NCBI GenBank assembly: GCA_942159475.1
Contig: OW804097.1
Location: 59,540,986 to 59,604,985 of the forward strand
Direction of reading: 5' to 3'
DNA: 64,000 nt
DNA from: Sthenelais limicola
Taxonomy: Eukaryota > Annelida > Polychaeta > Phyllodocida > Sigalionidae
Part shown: piece by piece, positions 12,301 to 24,300 of the stretch
How the letters are laid out: each line of letters starts with the position of its first letter
Numbering within the stretch: the stretch's first letter is position 1
Notes under the pieces: generated by a model
Told to the model about the DNA's origin: nothing
What the model saw: only the letters and a program-made list of their open reading frames with translations
Databases searched by the model: none
Translations under genes and position numbers: made by a program

Positions 12301-15300
12301 TACTGTTTGGTTATGTTAAACTAGATTTTGAACATTTTAGTCTTTAATTTGGGTTATTTGAGAGGATCAGTGTAATTTTCTGATGCCTCATCGCATCAAG
12401 ATTAACACATCATTGAACCGTTTGATGTTTAACACGGCCCTATGTGTACAGCTGTCCAAACCTGTAGCACATTGTGTGCGCTTAAAAAAGTTAAAACATT
12501 CATATTCGTTTCTCCCATTAGGCCAACAAGGGTAGGTGCGTTTCTCCTGCTCCCCATCACACACACACTGGCACAGACACTCACCTAGAAAAACTATATT
12601 AAGATTATCAGCATAAAAAAAATGTTTGGTTATGTTGAACTATATATATTCTGAACTATTATATTCTCAACCTGATAGTTCTCTTAAAATTGGCTTATTT
12701 GAGTGGTGAAGGCGAATTATACATTTTCTGACACCTGATGGTATAGGTAAACCGTATATTTATTTATTACTTTTGTGTAGTATGCTCCCCAGTTTGCCAA
12801 CACAAAAGTGAGTATATTTATTGTTGTGCTGATTCAAAATGTCTGTTCGATCAGTTATGTTAAATTGTTATGTTAAATTGTTTGATTGATTGATTGATAA
12901 TTTATAGTAATGTGATTGTGTTGTACATTACAGCCACCAATGATGTGGATGCTGAGGGAGGATCGCCTCTACATTTTGCTGCCCGCTACAAGAGGATGCG
13001 GCTCACAGCCCAGACTCCCGGGGATGGACCCACAGACCCTGTATGTACCTCTTGCTCTTATTAATCATCATTCATGTTATTAATGTTAGATTTACTCGTC
13101 ATATGCTCTTTTAATTCCTTAGGTTATAAGATAAAATAAAATGGATTAAGATTGTTGTCATGTACAGACCTATAGTTCAGGGAGGTTATAAAATGAAATA
13201 AAAGGAATAAGATTGTTTTCATGTAGAGACCTATAGTTCAGGGTCTAAAGCAAAGTATCCATTAAGCTGTTTTTCTTGTCTTAAGAGGGCCACACACTCG
13301 CTTGTGGACACACATGGTCCCCTAGAACCTGGCTAGTCTTTTCACGTGTTCACCATTTTGGTGGACAGGATTGGTCCAGTCCAATTAAATCCTCTCTTGG
13401 ATGCCCATGAGACTCAGCCAATCCTTAGTCTGCCAACTGAGCGACTGTTAAGACTTTTGTTTTATTAATTCTCATCAGAAAACACACATCAGTGGTGGAG
13501 AACCCGGCCTCCTCCATGAAGTACTTTTTCAACATTTTTTCAACATTTTATGAGATTGAGGAAACCTTTTATGGGAAATCCATTTTCACTATAACTGCAA
13601 AGTACATCATCTTTAAAAGTTGTTTTATTCTATATATTTATAAATGCAGCCAATTTGTATGAGAAGGATTTACAAGGCTCACAAGGACTAAAGATGTAGT
13701 GTTTTCCATGACCTTTCATGATAAGTGTGCTTATAAGGGATTTAGACCCTGTCATCAGTTAAAATAATTTATTCTTGATTTCTTTTGTTCACTATGGCCA
13801 TGTGCAGATTTCAATAGTGGCTGCTATCCGGGGGTTAAATGCCCAGGTGGTTATAGAAATGTGTGATGTGCTGTTCAATGGTGTTCTTCATTAATTAATT
13901 AAAGCTGCATTCTCTGCTATTACAACAACAAACTTACCAGATTTACTCATATTATGACTTATAGGACTGAATTTATCAATATTCTGCTGCTGTTAAATGT
14001 TTATACAAGAATTTGAAGTTGAAACGGCCGACAGAATACAGCCACCAGTGAGTGATGATAAGTGAAGATATCTCATGAAAGGATTTTCATGGGTCGCTAA
14101 AATATAAATTGGACTTTTATGAAGCCCTGTAGAAAAACATCAACCAGACAAAATCCTCACAAATTTTGGTCAAATGACTTTTAGATGGGTTTAGAATATC
14201 TTTAGTTTTTGACCGATCATGTATGTTAACTGAGAGAAAGTGCAGCTTTAAGTTTATGAAGGAGCTTATGAATAATATACCAACAGAGACAACGAGGCTT
14301 TGTAAATAAAGGGAAATAATCCTGTTTAAATGTGCTTTCCTTAATCGTTTTCTTGCTATGTAGTATGATCAAACTACAGTTTGTTGTTCTTTTGTCAACC
14401 ACTGAATTTTCTTTCTTTAATCATTGCTTATTACCATGGCACAGGATGAAGAGGACGAAGAAGTAAACTCATATACCAATGTTAAGCATGCATGCTTGGT
14501 GCACGGTTACTGCCATAGTATGGACATCATCCACTTTACTTAACTGTGACAAAAAATGTTTTTCTTCAGTATAATGTACTGAAATCTGTATGTTTTGAAA
14601 AATTGCCAAATTCCCCCTAAACTCACCATTTCAAATTTCCTCAAAGTTTTCAACAAAACATCTCAAAATTCTTTTTTTCACAAATTACAAATTTGTTGAA
14701 AAGTTTTAAATATAATTTTTTTAATCTCAAAATCTGAGATCCCCTGGCCCAGATCATGAATATCCCTCCTTGAGACAAATCTCCCGACTCCCTTCTTTCT
14801 AGGCTCTAAGCAACGTGCTTGTTTTTAAGACAATGTACCTAAGCCAGTCCAACTATGGACATATGTTTTCCTATAAATCTCTTATTGACTAAAAGTGGTT
14901 GTTCAATGATCACTAAATTCATGGTTAATTTTTTGTCACAGTTCGTATTGGGTTGTTTCCATAGGTTAATATGCATGTTAATTGGCACATTATCAATTAT
15001 TGCTGTCATATACCTATTCTTATCTCGGTTAGACAACTGGTGCGAGATGATCAGGGCCTTGGGCAATTTTATGTGGAAAAGTATTTTATCTTCCCCATAA
15101 ATCCTGATTATTGCCCAAATCCTGATTATCACTTCACCGGCTGTCACAGGTTGGGAAATTGTCCAAGGTTAAGGGTATAACGCTCAGCTGACAGGCACTC
15201 GCCCAACAGGGTTTTTAGGACAGACTGCTGGACATATTTCTCGCTTTTAATTATATATTATTATCAAATTTATATGATTTTAATCATAGTATGTTGTATG

Positions 15301-18300
15301 TGATTGTGGTTCATCTATCATAGGTCCTAGCATTTTTTATCAAATTTAAATTCATCAATTTTCTTGTACTATAATTTATCATTAAAAAATATATATAATT
15401 TATCATTAAAAAATATATATATAATTTATGATAATTTGGACAACATTTCAAGGCATTTAAAACCAATAATTTACCTATAGATATACCCAATCAACTACTG
15501 GGTCAAGTCGCCAGAAAACGTACCATTCACCTTCACAAATCCCCTCATATAACCCAAATTTATAGCAGAATTGAGGGTCATAATTCAGTTCAAGATTCTG
15601 AATCAACACAACACCAAATATTCCCAGATATACCTAATATTCATCATCTTCTGTCTAATTTAGCAGAATTTACTAAATGTGTAGAGCTGCTGATTGTACA
15701 TTTTCTGAGGATCTGACCCTACTGCAAACATATGATTGCACAGAAACGAAATCATTGAAATACAATACACAGCTTTCTATGGCTGACATGCGACTACCAA
15801 CAGTCAAACGTATATCTTCACTAGATAGGCATTACTAGATATGGCTGCACACAACACACACTGTCAGAGGACAACTGAACAGACATGATTAGCTATTTCT
15901 GGTTAAATGGATATATCTTTGTTTCTGCTACTTTCTGATTGCATGCAGCACTTTATCGCAAGCTGATTATATAACGCATAGTCGCTGGTTGCAAATTATT
16001 TTACCATTTTTTCCACATGTTTATGTTTGTAAGTATCATATCAACATTTTATATTCCCCCAATCAAATCATAGATTAAGAATTCATTTAGATATGTATAA
16101 TTTACCATGGATTTACATAGAATTTGAGGTAATTATCTGATATGAATAGAATCATAATTGGTATTTATACATCATTGTGCTATCACTTGGAAGTGTTGCA
16201 ATACATTTAGGAGGAGCTAGCCCATTAGCTTGTACTGTGCTTGCTTCATATTTCCATTAATGCTTGTGCTGCTATGGCTATTTAGGCCATAAATAGATAA
16301 TGTTTAGTAATAACAGGGGACGGTGAAATAGACCTGTATCCAATGGCTACCCGTTGTAATGAACACAAATGATGTTAAATTATGCATGGATAACACATGG
16401 GTGTCATTTTTCGTTCACAGTCTAAGTCATAAAATATATGGCATTGTTTGGAGGTGATTCCTATAGTATGTGTAGTGAAACCAGAATTTTTGAAAACTTC
16501 ACAAAATTGTCAAATCTCCCCAGAATTACACCATTTATAAGCAAAAGCTTGTCAAAAAAATTCAAAGATATTCTCAAAATCTGGTTGGCCAAATTCCATA
16601 AAAATTGAATTAACAAAATCAGATTTTTCTTTTGTCATCAGTTAAAAAATATTCTATTCAGAAAAAAGGCTCGGGATTTGCTCTTTTTTTCTCTAAATTT
16701 TCCATTTCTTTTTGAATAACCCGACTTACATCCTGTTACTTTGGATTTCTGGTTTTATTGATATTAATTTCATTGTTTACTCATTGCTCTACCTAGGATG
16801 GAATGTCTCAGAGTGATGATCTGGACCCTGAGAAAAGTGTCATTCTTTACCTGATCAAGACAGGGGCTAACCCTAATGCTCGGGACACATATGGCTGTAC
16901 CCCGCTTCATTTTGCTGCCATGAGAGGAAACGAAGTGGCCACCAAACAGCTTCTCCACTCTGGCAAATGTAACATTGAGGTGAGTATACATTACCAAATG
17001 TAACATCGAGATTTAAGCTCAAAAGCATAAAATATCAAAATCTTTCTCTTTTTGAAAAACTCTTGATGCTCTCCCACAATGAATCAATGCAATATGGGAG
17101 CAATATGAATTATAACATTGATATATCATATCTCTTTGTGTCAACTTGGCTTACACAATAAAGACATTTTAAGAATTAATTCTGTTAAAACAATTTTGAC
17201 ACATTTCCATCACTAAAATATTCTCATTTATCACATATAATAAACAATAAACAATAGAATTATACATTTGTTAGAGACAATATCCTGAAAAATGATAATT
17301 TTGGGTGCAGTATACATAAATTTGTAGTGGACCTGCTGAAAATGGCGTGTCTGGACGGGGGACCGAACCCCGGACTGAGCTATCAAGGCTGGCACAACTT
17401 CAGCAGGTCACAACCAGGTCCTAACCACTCAGGACCACTACAAATTCATACCTAAAATACAACATTTTACGACATCATACTAAATAACACAATTAATTAA
17501 GAATTATCAAATGAAGGCTAAATTCTTCTGTATTTGTCTTCTTTATCTTCTTTTCTCTTCTGAGGAACTTTCTGACTTTGTAAGAAACATTTGTCTACTA
17601 CCGCATGTATAATTATAGAATATTTTTGTATTTAAAGATATTGTAATAGAGATTTAAAGCGATTTTTTTTGACTAACTTGTTGATTCTCGCAATGAAAGT
17701 ACGTCAATGCTGTAAAATTCTCGGGAACAAAAACTTTTCTAAAAAAAATTACATTTCCAGGCCAAAGACAAACAGAACATGACCGCTCTTCATCTGGCGG
17801 CGTCCCACGACGAGCCTGAGATAGTGCGGATGCTGATAGAGGAAGGAGCAGAGCTGCAGTGTGAGGATGAGGAGAAGGGCATCCCCCTGCACTTTGCCTG
17901 CATGGAGGGCTCCCTGGAGGTGGTCAACATGATCCTGGAGGCGGCCGAACAGAAGGACGGCTGGGTGACCGTGTCACAGATGGTGGCCGCCCAGGACAAT
18001 CAGGATAACACCGCCTTGCATCTGGCTGTGGAGAACAGTTCCCTGGAAGTGGCCAAAGTCTGCATAGAGAAAGGTATGTATTTCTCTTCTGTCTTCATGT
18101 TTTGTTTAATTCAGCCTGCAACAAATTGCCTTTATTGATTCAAAGACAAAATAACAGTTTCCAACAACTAAAACTGTATGTGACAACTAAGTAAAGGTAA
18201 ACACAAAGAGCAATGCTTCCAAAAATATGCTGACATAAATATTAACATCAGTGTATGGAGATCCAAAGACAAACAAGTTTCCAAAACTATCCTGACATCA

Positions 18301-21300
18301 ATGTTAACATCAGTGTTATACGTTACTTAACAAGCAGGCACAAATTGGAGAAACTCTTAATTTTTTTGACACTACAACCATTATGGCAAATACAGAATCA
18401 TCTTATCCTGTCTTTTATTCCGTATAAATCCCCTAATTTCAATAGTCAGATTCTAATCTCAATCTAACTCCAACTTGCAGGAGCTGATGTGAACATGACC
18501 CGTAACAACTACATGACCCCACTGCATTTAGCAGCCGTATCTGGGGAACTGGACATCGTTAAGTTACTCATCGCTCATAACGCACGTGTAGATGCCCTTG
18601 ACATCTCACAACAGACACCGCTACATTGTGGTGCTGAGTACGACCACGCAGAGGTAGTCGAATACCTCTTAGACAAGTGAGTCTATACTCTCACAGTTTG
18701 TGTAAACATAAAGGAAAAGATTGAAGTGATTTGTAAGAGATTTTCATTTTTGTTATCAGGTACCCTCTTGAAGATCTATGGATAACATAGGAGAGGCTTT
18801 TCCGGCAAAATGTTATTGTTATCGTGGTATTATACTATTGTAGTCCATATACAATACAATATTCTTTTTAAAAATATCTTTTATTGGTCTTCTACATTTA
18901 AATTCTTTTACCAAATACGCATAACTACAATGGTATTTATTTTCATGCGTTGCCAAGTTAGTCAGATATTACACCTTAATCAAGTTCTACAAAATTCAAT
19001 ATGACGAATATAGTCTAGACGAATGAAATTAACTACCCTCTACGCAACCATCTCATAAATGAAATATACATCAACATGTACTTACAATCTACAATCATAC
19101 AATTATACAAACTGGAACAAACGAGCCCTATTCTCTTTATATCAATAACTGTTTTTTTGTATGTCACCGCATTTTTTTTATTCGTGATGTTTTTTTACAG
19201 CAAGTCAAACAATAATAATCAAGTACGAAATACATGAGTCTGTACAGTGAACATTTATGACGCAGGCTCACGGGTTTAATTCAACAAGGAATTGCCATGG
19301 TGTTCTCCCCACTGCTGTGTCTAACTATTGACTAATGCTATACTGCTAGTATTTTCAACTATATGGGACTTACGCTAATAATATAGGAATATACATAGGT
19401 ATATTATTCATACAATTTATATGAGGAAGGGATGTGGCAGTGGGGTAGGATTTAACCATTGGATAAAAACCAGGCAATTAAAAACAAATCAAAAAGTCAG
19501 TTATCACTCATTCAATAGCAGAGAATATATGAGCTGTTTGCTTGCCACTGCAGGGGTGCTAAGATAAACCGGCATGACAAGGACAACTACAGCCCGCTGC
19601 TGCTGGCCGCTGTAGAGGGCAATCCCAATACAATGGCTACGCTTCTGAGACGTGGCGCTAACCTGTACGATGTGGACAAGTCAGACAAAACTGCTCTCTT
19701 CCTCTCAGCCGAGCAGGACCAAATCGAAGCGCTGCAGGTGAATATTATTTTCAAATTTTATTTTCAGAAGATTTCTATAGTGTAGGCTCAGAGTCTCTCA
19801 GATCAGATACAAATGGTATGTCAGTGATTGGACGCCTATTGGTCTAATTACTTTTCTGGCCCTAGAGTAGGCGTCCTAATGGGATTCTAATGACATTTGC
19901 TGGTTTGGAGCGATATGCTTTCCCTCAGTTTGGAGGGACATTCTCAACTCTGAGCCTATACTGTCCATTGGTATCGTGGTTTTCAGTCCTATGAAGAAAG
20001 GGAACTAGTATATTTAAGCACAATTTATAGACTAGCCCTCGTCCCTAAGAACGGGGTATTTGTAGAGCCCTAGCCCAGGTCTATTTAAAAAAATCAAAGA
20101 CTTGCTTAAGTCTACAGAATTCACTAAATGATTAGAGCCACCGATTATACATTTCTGACAATCTGACCCTTGCTATCCATTTTGTCTTGGTAGTATCTTG
20201 AATGAATGTTTCTTGCTGTTTTCAGATTTTGTTGAGCCATCCCAAAGCTAAAGGTCTCTTGGACGTTAGCGACCGTTATGACAATACACCTCTCCACATA
20301 GCCGCTCAAAATGGATACCTCAATATCGTTAGAGTAAGGGTTTTTTTAAATCTCATTTAATCTTTCATCAGTTAGGAAATTGATTTTCCTCAACTTTCTC
20401 TTTGAAATATTGTTGTTATTCGACATCAGATATTTTTTAAAAAGAAAAAAAAAGTATGATATAGACTATCGATGTAGTTTGTGCATCTATATATAGTGAA
20501 CTGATTTGAAATCCTCATTGATTTCAATTTAATACTGTAGATGTAGCTGTGATATCTTCAACCTGAAATTTAGATATCTATTGTTTTCGCCGCAGTTCAT
20601 ATTGAAGTTGATAATTTGTATTACAGTTAAATTCGCTTTGTGTCAACAATATTATATAATTTTCTTGGCTGTATTTTGTGTGAAATCTTTTTCGCCTCGT
20701 GAACCATGGAATAATATTCCTACCTTCCTTATTACATTCGTACATGGAATTTGACGTTTCAAGCTTATCAACGCTATACAAACGCATTGCAGATTCCAGT
20801 GTTCCTTGAAATCATTTTCCTTGAATATTATTTTAATTGTTCAAGGCATTGAAAGTCCTTGAATTTAGCACACATGCCTTGAAACGCCTTTAATGTTGTA
20901 TGCCAGACATATATCTAGAAACATGGATGATTTAGATTATGACCCCCCCCCCCCCCCCCCAAAAAAAAAAAAAAAAAAAAAAAAAGCGCTCCATGTCTAG
21001 AGCTCTAGACATGAAGCGCTTTTTTTTTGTACAATTCCCGACGTTTCGGACTACTTTGGTCCTTCTCCAAGGGTTCTGAATTACATAGTGATGTGGTATT
21101 GATGAGGAGTTCTATTTATAGTACAAAATGATGAAGCAAAGATCTCATTATTGATAAAAACAATCTGCCACGTTGCCATGGGCTCATGTATGTAGAATTG
21201 TCACTTTACAGGAACTTATTAACGCCGGCGCAGACTATGAGTTTAAGAATGAGGAAGATCGCACGGCCATTCATGTAGCCGCCATGAAGGGTAAAACTGC

Positions 21301-24300
21301 GTAAGTCACTTAGACAAGGAAATACAACTTTCTCTTCTTCCTCTTCTAACAGCTGCTACTTTTCATGCCCCACAATGACAAAACAAGAGTTAGAATCAGT
21401 GTTAAATACTGTCCACGTTCATACTGTAGTCTCAGTTTTAATGTTCCTACTTTAACTCAGAAAAGAAAAGAAAAGAAGCCAGGAGCAGGGTGAAAAGCAG
21501 GTAGCCTTATATCTGATCACTGTAATATGGCAGTGTTGAGGAAAGGCCAGCACTATTTTGTATCACTTTCCTGGATAAATAGAATCATTTAAAAAACCTT
21601 ACTGCGTACCAGGTAAGCCTTTCAAAATTTTAAAATTAGTTTATATCGATCATTTGAGTAGAATATCAGAATGAACCAAACAGTAAATTAAAGCTATGGT
21701 ACTTAATGATTTAGTAGTTGTATTGTATTGTCATTGTAAAAAAAAAGAGAATTTAGTCAATGTGTGCCATGGCAAGTAAAGGCCCAAACCTCGTGTTATA
21801 GATATTGTTTTACCCCATACACTGGAAACTTCCCCGTTGTTTGCTTTCGCTTCTCTTGTAAACCCGCCCCCCATTTTTTTATGATTATTATTTTGTTACA
21901 AAATTCGAATACTTCAAAATAGTGTCGACCTCTGCATGGTCTTTCGACAATGTATTCTATTCTACTTTTTCCCATTTTTGCCGTAGGCCTACAATTTTTT
22001 TTACCTCAATATTTGAAATTTAAGACTATTTTCTGAGAAAAGTTATTCCATCATCCCAGTGATAAACAAATAAATACAAAGTGGCTCCTTGTAGATAAGT
22101 CGTTGTTGTGTATTAGAAATAAGATAATAATAACATTTGGTAAATTGATAACAGTTGGTAATAATTTACTCTGATAGATTGGCCATGGGACCTAATATAT
22201 TTGTAATAGCTATTTATTTACATAGTCTTACTCAGGTTTTGCTCACCGTTAACAATGTAGCAAGCAGTGTGAGAATCAAGCAAACTAATACATTTTTCTA
22301 CTAAATCATTTTTTTTCTTAGGTGGTCTTCTGTTGGATCGCTTAAGATATTGGTGCAGGCCTACTACCGTCGTTAGATATGTGCATGGCAGAATCCAGCT
22401 ATTTGATTAAATGTAATCAAATTTTCTTTCAGGTCTTTTTACATCAGCCCTCGAAAAACCGATTCTACATCGGATTTTATTATATATACTATACACCACT
22501 CCCCTTCTAATATTATTAAAAAAAGAGAAGGGTATCGCATTCCGTTAGCATGTTTTCTTTCTCGCCCTGAAAGTACCAAAATATACGAAATTATGGTGTC
22601 AAAACAGGGCGTAAAGCAACCGATCTTCCCTTCTAATAAATTCATTTCTCAGTCCTGGGTGAATCAACCTCGGCGGAGATTTTAGCGCCAAAACAGGGAC
22701 AGCAGACGACACTCGCCATTCTTTATTTTTACATTTTTTTTATCAGGACTAGATCACCTCAATCATTACCTGGGGGAAGGTGCTGAAACTGTAGCCACGT
22801 CGGGTTTGAACCCAAAACATGCTACTCATGCCACTGAGCCAACCCAGCGCGGTAAACCACTCGGCCACCTCACATCCCATTGTTGTTTTGTTTAACCATC
22901 TTAACTTAAATATCCTTGTCTTTGGTTAAACACAGGAATTACTCGACGCGGGCGCAGATATTGGCGCCAAGAATGAAGAAGAACAAACGCCTGTGCACTT
23001 AGCCGCCCAAAATGGAAAAACTAAGTATGACCCTTAGCCGACCCGTTCATGGGGCACTGTGATAATAGCTTGGCTGAAGTGGGACTGAGTCCCTCATCAT
23101 GGGGGAAGTCGCCAGAAAATGTACAATTCACTTTCACCAATCCTCTCACATAACCCATAAGACAAAAAGGGTGTTTCCCTAAAAAAAAATATTATTAGAA
23201 TCTTGAATGTGAAATGAAAGATTGTATCAATGCAATACTAAATATACTCTGGTACACCTAGCATTTATGGTTTCTCAGCCTCACTTAGCAGAATTCACTA
23301 AACGAGCTGCTGATTGTACATTTGCTGACGATCCGATCCCTTATACTTGCTTTGTCTGCGTTGGTTACGAACTTCCCCTTTGACCTTACAGTGTGCATCT
23401 GTGGGTATTAGTCTACACAGTACATCGGTAGTGTGGCAACATGTATCAGGGTTCGTACAGGTCCTTGAAAGCCCTTTAATTTTGCTTTAATCGTTGAAGG
23501 TCTTGAAAGTCCTGACCTTGAATTTTGTTTTCATTGTTCAAGTTCTTAGATGTCCTTGAACTTGGAAAGATAAATTTGGAAAGATAACCGTGAAAAGTCC
23601 TGAAATTCTGAACCCTTACATTTTAAAACTGGTTGTTCACAGAAGCCATTTCTGTCGGAAAATTGGGAAGAATTACAGAAAATAACTTTCTTTTAAAATA
23701 ATTACTATATCGAGTCTAAGGTCCTTGAAAAACTGCATCCCTGGTTTTGAAAAGTCCTTAGAAAATCCTTGGTGTTCGTGGCTGGAATGTACGGACCCTG
23801 GGTATTGAGTTGTCGGTTTAATAAATGTCAGCCAAAAGAAATAGAAGTGAGACTTGTGAGAAGTGTGTCTTTATAGCACTTCGTTGATGTTATTGTTTTA
23901 CAAAAGGAACTGCTCTGTTCTCAATATTGTCACATAATTCCTTTTACACAATTTTGTGATGATTTCTGGTTCCATTGGGGCATCGATGTCTTTGCCTTCT
24001 TTATTCTCGCTTGATGTACTTCATTTCTGAACATATTAATTATTCCCATACCACATTATGCGTTACTAATTTGATAAGTTATACAATATTAAAAGTAACC
24101 ATCTCATCAGCATAGGTAGGTGTTCATGTGTCATTTTGTATCCAGCAGATACAAAAGAGATAGATATCACCCTAGATTTACTGAGTTTTACCTATTCAAG
24201 TCCAGATGTAATGTATGACTTGATCATGAGCAGCTTTTGCTGGTCCTTTCATTTAAAGTTCCATCCGGAAATTACGCCTCAGTTACCACTCAGAAATTAC

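Larger units (their letters stand above)
4739..12933 (+). other. Intron 2 (8.2 kb) with repeats
   Basis: Contents: a SINE fragment (4783-4895), an inverted-repeat element (5297-5601), a Penelope-end-like motif (about 5985-6030), a 15-bp-arm hairpin (7381-7425), a LINE 3' fragment (8110-8320), several family B MITEs (9274-9438, 10559-10734, 10826-10906), a CTCC microsatellite (about 10741-10805), and nested family A and B MITEs (12055-12387) with a further partial copy (12630-12737). In 6040-7370 and 11100-12050 I see nothing recognisable. Confidence 0.7.
13041..14444 (+). other. Intron 3
   Basis: Holds a tandem duplication of about 62 bp (about 13122-13243, unit containing AGACCTATAGTTCAGGG) and a TTAA-flanked MITE (13899-14251). 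At 13264-13450 a stretch on the - strand begins with GCTCAGTTGGCAGAC and may be a worn tRNA-derived SINE. Confidence 0.65.

Noticed and set aside
17322..22872. True tRNA genes at the A/B-box segments
   Set aside because: The cloverleaf cannot be completed; the segments are SINE heads.
21301..22935. A hidden exon between 10a and 10b that would let both be used
   Set aside because: I looked for an ankyrin-like, phase 2 to 0 exon here and found none; the 22439-22645 frame has no ankyrin pattern.
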